Of a DNA stretch of 11,622 bases, positions 8,536-11,622 are shown piece after piece. The notes below the pieces were generated by a model. The model was not told where the DNA came from, made no database searches, and was given only the letters and a program-made list of their open reading frames with translations. The stretch's first letter is position 1; every line of letters starts with the position of its first letter. A program made the translations under genes and the position numbers. The DNA comes from Pseudonocardiales bacterium (GTDB lineage Bacteria; Actinomycetota; Actinomycetes; Mycobacteriales; Jatrophihabitantaceae): assembly GCA_030840415.1 (NCBI GenBank), contig JAVEEO010000278.1, forward strand, positions 1-11,622, in the 5' to 3' direction.

Positions 8536-9783
8536 GTGATCGACTTGGCCGAGGCGCGCCGGCTGCTGCTGGCCGCCTGCCCACCGCTGGCACCGGTGCT
8601 GCTGGACTCCGCCGACGCCGACGGCTGCGTACTGGCCGCGGACGTGGTCGCGCCGGCCGACGTGCCGCCCTTCGACAACAGCAGCGTGGACGGCTACGCG
8701 GTCCGGACCGCCGACCTGGCCGGTGCCTCGCAAACCAGCCCGGTGACCCTGGACGTCCTCGGCTCGGTGCTGGCCGGTTCGGTGGCCGCCCACCCGGTCG
8801 GGGCCGGCCAGGCCTGGAAGGTGATGACCGGAGCGCCGGTGCCTGACGGGGCCGACGCGGTGGTGCTGGTCGAGCGCACCTCGGCCACCCGGACCGCTCA
8901 GCTCGGCACGGCCGGGGACCGGGTGGCGATCTTCGCCGAGGTCGCGGCCGGAGCCGGCATCCGGCGGGCCGGCAGCGACGTCCGGGCCGGCGAGCCGGTG
9001 CTGGCCGCCGGGACGGTGCTGCGGCCGGCGCACCTCGGGGTGCTGGCCAGCGTCGGCGCCTGGCAGGTCAGCGGCTACCGGCGGCTGCGGGTGGGCGTGC
9101 TGGTGACCGGTGACGAGCTGGTGCCCGCCGGCGGCACGCTGGGTCCGGGCCAGATCTATGAGTCCAATCGGGCGATGCTGCTGGCACTGCTGGCCCGGGC
9201 GAACTGCCGGCCGGTGGATCTCGGGGTGGCCGGCGACGACGTGGCTGCCCTGCGGGAGCGGCTGGACGCGGCACTGGCCGGCTGCGACGCCGTGCTCACC
9301 TGCGGCGGGGTGTCGATGGGCGACTCCGACCCGGTGCGCGCGGTGCTGGAAGCGACCGGTGCCCTGACCTGGCTGCAGGTGGCGATCCGGCCGGCCAAGC
9401 CGTTCGCGTTCGGGGTGCTGCCCGGGCGCGCAGGGCCGGTGCCGGTGCTGGGCCTGCCGGGCAACCCGGTGTCGGCGCTGGTCAGCTTCGAGCTGCTGGC
9501 CCGGCCGGCGCTGCGGCACCGGATGGGCCATCCGGACCCGTACCCGGAGCAGGTGCTGGCGGTGGCCGACGCGCCGCTGGCCCGTCCGCACGGTGACGGG
9601 CGGATCGCGTTCCTGCGGGTCGGTTGCCGGTTCGGGCCGGACGGCCGGCTGCACGTCCGGCCGGTGTCCGGCCAGGACTCGCACCAGCTGTCGGCCTCGG
9701 CGGCCGCCGGTGGGCTGGCCCGAGTCGAGGACGGCCTGCAGGTCCGGGCCGGCGACGAGGTGCCGGTGTTGTTGCTCAGTTAG
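8536..9783 (+). CDS. moeA: Molybdopterin molybdotransferase MoeA
   Basis: 415 residues. MoeA inserts molybdate into adenylated molybdopterin, releasing AMP, in the last step of molybdenum cofactor synthesis. Family motifs appear in order: PPFDNSSVDGYAVR (44-57; Asp52 corresponds to the catalytic Asp of E. coli MoeA), MTGAPVPDGADAVV (97-110), IRRAGSDVRAGE (142-153), TGDEL (191-195), ESNRAML (209-215), GGVSMGDSDPV (257-267), PAKPFAFG (286-293) and GLPGNPVSALVSFE (306-319). Domains I-IV are therefore all present, the last being about 335-415. The GTG at 8536 starts right at the conserved N-terminus and has a TAAGGT box 6 nt upstream. Downstream, past a toxin-antitoxin pair, lie an HTH-TOBE regulator and modA, so the neighbourhood is devoted to molybdenum. 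The stop codon overlaps the presumed -35 of the antitoxin promoter. Confidence 0.96.
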   Translation: MIDLAEARRLLLAACPPLAPVLLDSADADGCVLAADVVAPADVPPFDNSSVDGYAVRTADLAGASQTSPVTLDVLGSVLAGSVAAHPVGAGQAWKVMTGAPVPDGADAVVLVERTSATRTAQLGTAGDRVAIFAEVAAGAGIRRAGSDVRAGEPVLAAGTVLRPAHLGVLASVGAWQVSGYRRLRVGVLVTGDELVPAGGTLGPGQIYESNRAMLLALLARANCRPVDLGVAGDDVAALRERLDAALAGCDAVLTCGGVSMGDSDPVRAVLEATGALTWLQVAIRPAKPFAFGVLPGRAGPVPVLGLPGNPVSALVSFELLARPALRHRMGHPDPYPEQVLAVADAPLARPHGDGRIAFLRVGCRFGPDGRLHVRPVSGQDSHQLSASAAAGGLARVEDGLQVRAGDEVPVLLLS

Positions 9784-9813
9784 ACGGGGTGGCCTGGTCT
9801 GGCTACATTGTAG
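9781..9813 (+). promoter_or_regulatory. Promoter and palindromic operator of the toxin-antitoxin pair
   Basis: TAGACG (9781-9786, 4 of 6 to TTGACA, overlapping the moeA stop codon) and TACATT (9804-9809) are 17 bp apart, and the -10 ends 6 nt before the antitoxin ATG. The inverted repeat CTACA-T-TGTAG (9803-9813) covers the whole -10 box. Its A/T-containing sequence stands out from the GC-rich surroundings. An operator over the -10 fits autorepression by a ribbon-helix-helix antitoxin. Confidence 0.6.
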
Positions 9814-9815
9814 TC

Positions 9816-10262
9816 ATGAGTAGTGGCACTCCTCGCTCGATCAGGTTCGAGCAGCGGGTCAGTGAGCGGCTGGCCAGCTACGTCGCCAGCCATCCCGGCT
9901 GGTCGGGTTCCTCTGCGGCGAACCGGTTCATCGATGAGGCGCTGCGCATGGAGGACCATCCGGGCGTCCTGTTCCGCGACGGACCGACCGGGCGGCGGGC
10001 GGTGTTGATCGGCGGTCCGGACGTCCGGGAGGTGATCCGTACGGTCCGCTCGGCGCGGGGGGCCGAACCCGAGTTGGATGCCGAGGAGATCGTTGCCCTG
10101 GTCTCGACCAATACCGGCGTCCCCCGCCGGTTGGTCGAAATCGCCATCCGTTACTGGGCGGCCTACCCGGACGAGATCGACTCCTGGATCGCGGACACCG
10201 ACTCCTTCGAGGAACACCAACTACAGGCGTGGCAGCGACGGCAGGAGCTGCTGGCCCGGTGA
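9816..10262 (+). CDS. Antitoxin, ribbon-helix-helix N-terminus with DUF433-like C-terminus
   Basis: 148 residues. The N-terminus (about 7-45: RSIRFEQRVSERLASYV ... AANRFIDEALRM) has the strand-helix-helix pattern of CopG-type DNA-binding antitoxins. After 'HPGVLFRDGPTGRRAVLIGG' (about 48-67), the second half has 'EIVALVSTNTGVPRRLVEIAIRYWAAYPDEID' (about 90-121, given in parts), like the helical HTH/DUF433-type proteins paired with PIN-like toxins. It should neutralise the downstream toxin and repress its own promoter through the palindrome at 9803-9813. The ATG at 9816 is fixed by the -10 box 6 nt upstream. The stop codon overlaps the toxin start as GTGA. Base composition is less GC-rich than in moeA, which fits a mobile cassette. 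The family assignment is by pattern only. Confidence 0.8.
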   Translation: MSSGTPRSIRFEQRVSERLASYVASHPGWSGSSAANRFIDEALRMEDHPGVLFRDGPTGRRAVLIGGPDVREVIRTVRSARGAEPELDAEEIVALVSTNTGVPRRLVEIAIRYWAAYPDEIDSWIADTDSFEEHQLQAWQRRQELLAR

Positions 10263-10642
10263 CCCGGCGACAGCAGGGGTTGCTCCTCGACGAGATGCTC
10301 AGCGGCGAGATCGCAGCGCAGCTTCGGGCCAAAGACCACGACGTGCTGGCCGTCGTCGAGGACCCTGCCCTGATCGGCATGCCCGAGGAGGAATTGCTCG
10401 TCCACGCCGCCACGATCAGGCGCTGTCTGGTGACGGCAAATGTGCGTGACTTCGCCCCGATCCACGCGTCCTGGAGCAGTCAGGGGCGCCGCCACGAGGG
10501 GATTGTCTACCTCGTCCACCAGGCCTTTCCGAGTGATCGCTCCTTTCTCGGGGCAGTCATCAAGGCGCTCGAGGCCCTGCTCGACGCTGGTCGGCTGCCA
10601 GCCGAGAGCGGCGAGTACTACCTCTCTCGCCAAGGCGCATGA
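10259..10642 (+). CDS. DUF5615 PIN-like toxin
   Basis: 127 residues. The pattern is that of DUF5615 (PIN-like, Mut7-C related) proteins: 'LLLDEMLSGEIAAQLRAKDHDVLAVVED' at 8-35 (in pieces: Asp11-Glu12, Asp28), 'GMPEEELLVHA' with Glu44-Glu45, and 'CLVTANVRDFAPI' with Asn61 and Asp64. These acidic residues would form the metal site of a PIN-type nuclease, so cleavage of RNA is the expected toxic activity, though this branch is little studied. The GTG at 10259 overlaps the antitoxin stop (GTGA), which means translational coupling; an upstream in-frame ATG at 10229 would overlap the antitoxin by 34 bases and is less likely. It is followed by 76 bp containing the promoter of the HTH-TOBE gene. Confidence 0.82.
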   Translation: MTRRQQGLLLDEMLSGEIAAQLRAKDHDVLAVVEDPALIGMPEEELLVHAATIRRCLVTANVRDFAPIHASWSSQGRRHEGIVYLVHQAFPSDRSFLGAVIKALEALLDAGRLPAESGEYYLSRQGA

Positions 10643-10689
10643 CTCTCTCGGCGTGCCACGTTCGGCATCTGCGGAGATTTGAGGGCCTA

Positions 10690-10712
10690 CTAGCCGCAAT
10701 TGCGGTTAGGCT
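10690..10712 (+). promoter_or_regulatory. Palindromic operator and -10 box of the HTH-TOBE gene
   Basis: The 20-bp inverted repeat CTAGCCGCAATTGCGGTTAG (10690-10709) pairs at 18 of 20 positions, with a perfect 12-bp core at 10694-10705. It overlaps the TAGGCT box (10707-10712), which ends 6 nt before the ATG at 10719. This layout is what an autoregulated gene would show. A one-mismatch copy of the core lies upstream of moeA at 8478-8489. Confidence 0.6.
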
Positions 10713-10718
10713 GGCGGC

Positions 10719-11126
10719 ATGGCCACGTTCCGGATCCGTGAAGCCGCCCAGCTTCTCGGCTTCAGCGACGACACGGTCCGGCGCTGGGCCGAGGCGGGCC
10801 GGCTGCCGACCGTGACCGAGGGCGGCCGGCTGGCGGTCGAGGGTGCCGCGCTGGCCGCGTTCGCCACCGAGCTGGCCGCCTCGGCCGAGCGACCGGCGGT
10901 CCGGCCGATGGCGAGCGAGTCGGCCCGCAACCGGCTGGTCGGCCTGGTCACCCGGGTGGTGCGCGACACCGTGATGGCGCAGGTCGAGCTGCAGGCCGGC
11001 CCGTTCCGGATCGTCTCGCTGATGAGCCGAGAGGCTGCCGACGAGCTCGACCTGCAGCCCGGGGTTCTGGCGGTCGCCTCGGTGAAGGCCACCAACGTCG
11101 TCATCGAAGTACCCGCCGAGAACTGA
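10719..11126 (+). CDS. HTH-TOBE molybdate-responsive regulator (Mop domain)
   Basis: 135 residues in two domains. Residues 1-48 (FRIREAAQLLGFSDDTVRRWAEAGRLP, then TEGGRLAVEGAALAAF) are a MerR/excisionase-type helix-turn-helix with a short wing. Residues about 69-131 (ARNRLVGLVTRVVRDTVMAQVEL ... VASVKATNVVIEVP) are a TOBE/Mop domain, which binds molybdate or tungstate as an oligomer. It is thus a compact counterpart of ModE, with a different DNA-binding domain. It stands 18 bp before modA on the same strand, so it probably heads the mod operon and senses the imported oxyanion. The ATG at 10719 has a TAGGCT box 6 nt upstream and no Shine-Dalgarno. Molybdate binding and DNA target are inferred from family and context. 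Confidence 0.9.
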   Translation: MATFRIREAAQLLGFSDDTVRRWAEAGRLPTVTEGGRLAVEGAALAAFATELAASAERPAVRPMASESARNRLVGLVTRVVRDTVMAQVELQAGPFRIVSLMSREAADELDLQPGVLAVASVKATNVVIEVPAEN

Positions 11127-11132
11127 ACCAAC

Positions 11133-11137
11133 AGGAG
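11133..11137 (+). promoter_or_regulatory. Ribosome binding site of modA
   Basis: AGGAG lies 7 nt before the ATG at 11145 and decides the modA start. It is the clearest normally spaced Shine-Dalgarno on the + strand of this window, as expected for a gene internal to an operon rather than at a leaderless 5' end. Confidence 0.8.
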
Positions 11138-11144
11138 CGTGCGC

Positions 11145-11622
11145 ATGAGTGGGGTTCGCAGGATCGTGGCCGCGGTTGCCGTGCTCACCCTGGCTGCCGG
11201 CTGCGGTTCGTCCGGGCCGACAAGCAACCCACCGGTGGCCGGCTCGACCGCGCTCACCGGCACCGTGACGGTGTTCGCCGCGGCATCGCTGACCGAGTCG
11301 TTCACCGCGCTGGCCGCCAGGTTCGAGGCCGCGCACCCCGGCGTACACGTCAAGCTCAACTTCGGTGCCAGCTCGGCCCTGGCCCTGCAGATCACCCAGG
11401 GCGCGCCGGCTGACGTGTTCGCCTCGGCATCGGTCAAGAACATGACCCAGGTGATCACCGCCAATGCGGCCACCGACTCGAGGACCTTCGCCCGCAACGC
11501 CATGCAGGTCGCGGTGCCGCCGGCCAACCACGCCGGCGTGACCGGCCTCGCGGACCTGGCCAAGCCCGGGGTGAAGGTCGCGCTGTGCCAGGCGGAGGTG
11601 CCCTGCGGTGCCACCGCGCGGA
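11145..11622 (+). CDS. modA: Molybdate ABC transporter substrate-binding lipoprotein ModA (3' end outside window)
   Basis: The first 159 codons are present. A lipoprotein signal peptide (MSGVRRIVAAVAVLTLAAGC) ends in the lipobox LAAGC, with Cys20 as the acylated residue. The mature part begins with a flexible Ser/Gly/Pro linker. The ModA family then shows as VTVFAAASLTESF (41-53, Ser48 a likely oxyanion ligand), LNFGASSALALQI (71-83, second oxyanion-binding serine pair), GAPADVFASA (86-95) and ALCQAEVPCGATA near the right edge. It binds molybdate outside the membrane and hands it to ModBC, whose genes would be expected just beyond the window. It starts 18 bp after the HTH-TOBE regulator gene with its own Shine-Dalgarno, in the same operon. 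Confidence 0.94.
   Translation, partial: MSGVRRIVAAVAVLTLAAGCGSSGPTSNPPVAGSTALTGTVTVFAAASLTESFTALAARFEAAHPGVHVKLNFGASSALALQITQGAPADVFASASVKNMTQVITANAATDSRTFARNAMQVAVPPANHAGVTGLADLAKPGVKVALCQAEVPCGATAR

Noticed and set aside
6374..8539. A 721-codon open frame on the + strand
   Set aside because: It is antisense to the MFS transporter and the second aldo/keto reductase, and its Gln/Arg/Asp/Gly/Ala-rich translation has no family features. Long shadow frames are expected opposite GC-rich genes.
8440..9684. A 414-codon open frame on the - strand
   Set aside because: It is antisense to moeA, whose motifs are all in frame on the + strand; the translation is low-complexity His/Arg/Gln-rich.
10560..11614. 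Two overlapping open frames on the - strand, one of 323 and one of 302 codons
   Set aside because: They are antisense to the HTH-TOBE regulator and modA, both of which have clear family motifs and start signals.

Overview
The window comes from a very GC-rich genome with G/C-heavy third codon positions, frequent GTG starts and TAnnnT-type -10 boxes close to start codons. The gene content (HelD-type helicase, Rpf-like muralytic enzyme, MarP-type protease, DUF4126 protein) points to a soil-type actinomycete. Genus cannot be set from this sequence alone.

Left part (1-2832): the C-terminal end of a HelD/UvrD-like SF1 helicase runs off the left edge and ends in a strong hairpin. A block of 17-bp tandem repeats follows and reaches into the stop codon of a convergent Rpf-LysM cell-wall enzyme. 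The long leader of that enzyme carries the signature of a ydaO/yuaA cyclic-di-AMP riboswitch. Upstream on the same strand is a membrane protein whose C-terminal end looks like a degenerate ion-channel pore. A small DUF4126 membrane protein is read rightward.

Middle part (2856-8458): a leftward MarP-type membrane serine protease (CvpA-like anchor plus trypsin-like domain) is divergent from a rightward YajO-like aldo/keto reductase. Three leftward genes follow: an unrecognised 238-residue protein with visibly lower GC and its own palindromic promoter, an MFS transporter, and a second aldo/keto reductase.

Right part (8536-11622): this is a molybdenum locus. It holds moeA (Mo insertion into molybdopterin), an HTH-TOBE regulator and the start of modA (molybdate-binding lipoprotein). 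Between moeA and the regulator sits a two-gene toxin-antitoxin cassette: a ribbon-helix-helix/DUF433-like antitoxin and a DUF5615 PIN-like toxin joined by a GTGA overlap. A 20-bp palindrome covers the promoter of the HTH-TOBE gene. A one-mismatch copy of its 12-bp core lies between the second aldo/keto reductase and moeA, suggesting one local molybdate-responsive regulon.

Six genes have a TAnnnT box ending 6-7 nt before the start codon and no usable Shine-Dalgarno, the layout expected for leaderless mRNAs. No rRNA, tRNA, insertion sequence or CRISPR array was seen. The most noteworthy items are the shared molybdenum operator candidate, the c-di-AMP riboswitch with a possible SD-sequestering hairpin next to a channel-like gene, the tandem repeats at the 3' end of the Rpf gene, and the toxin-antitoxin insertion.
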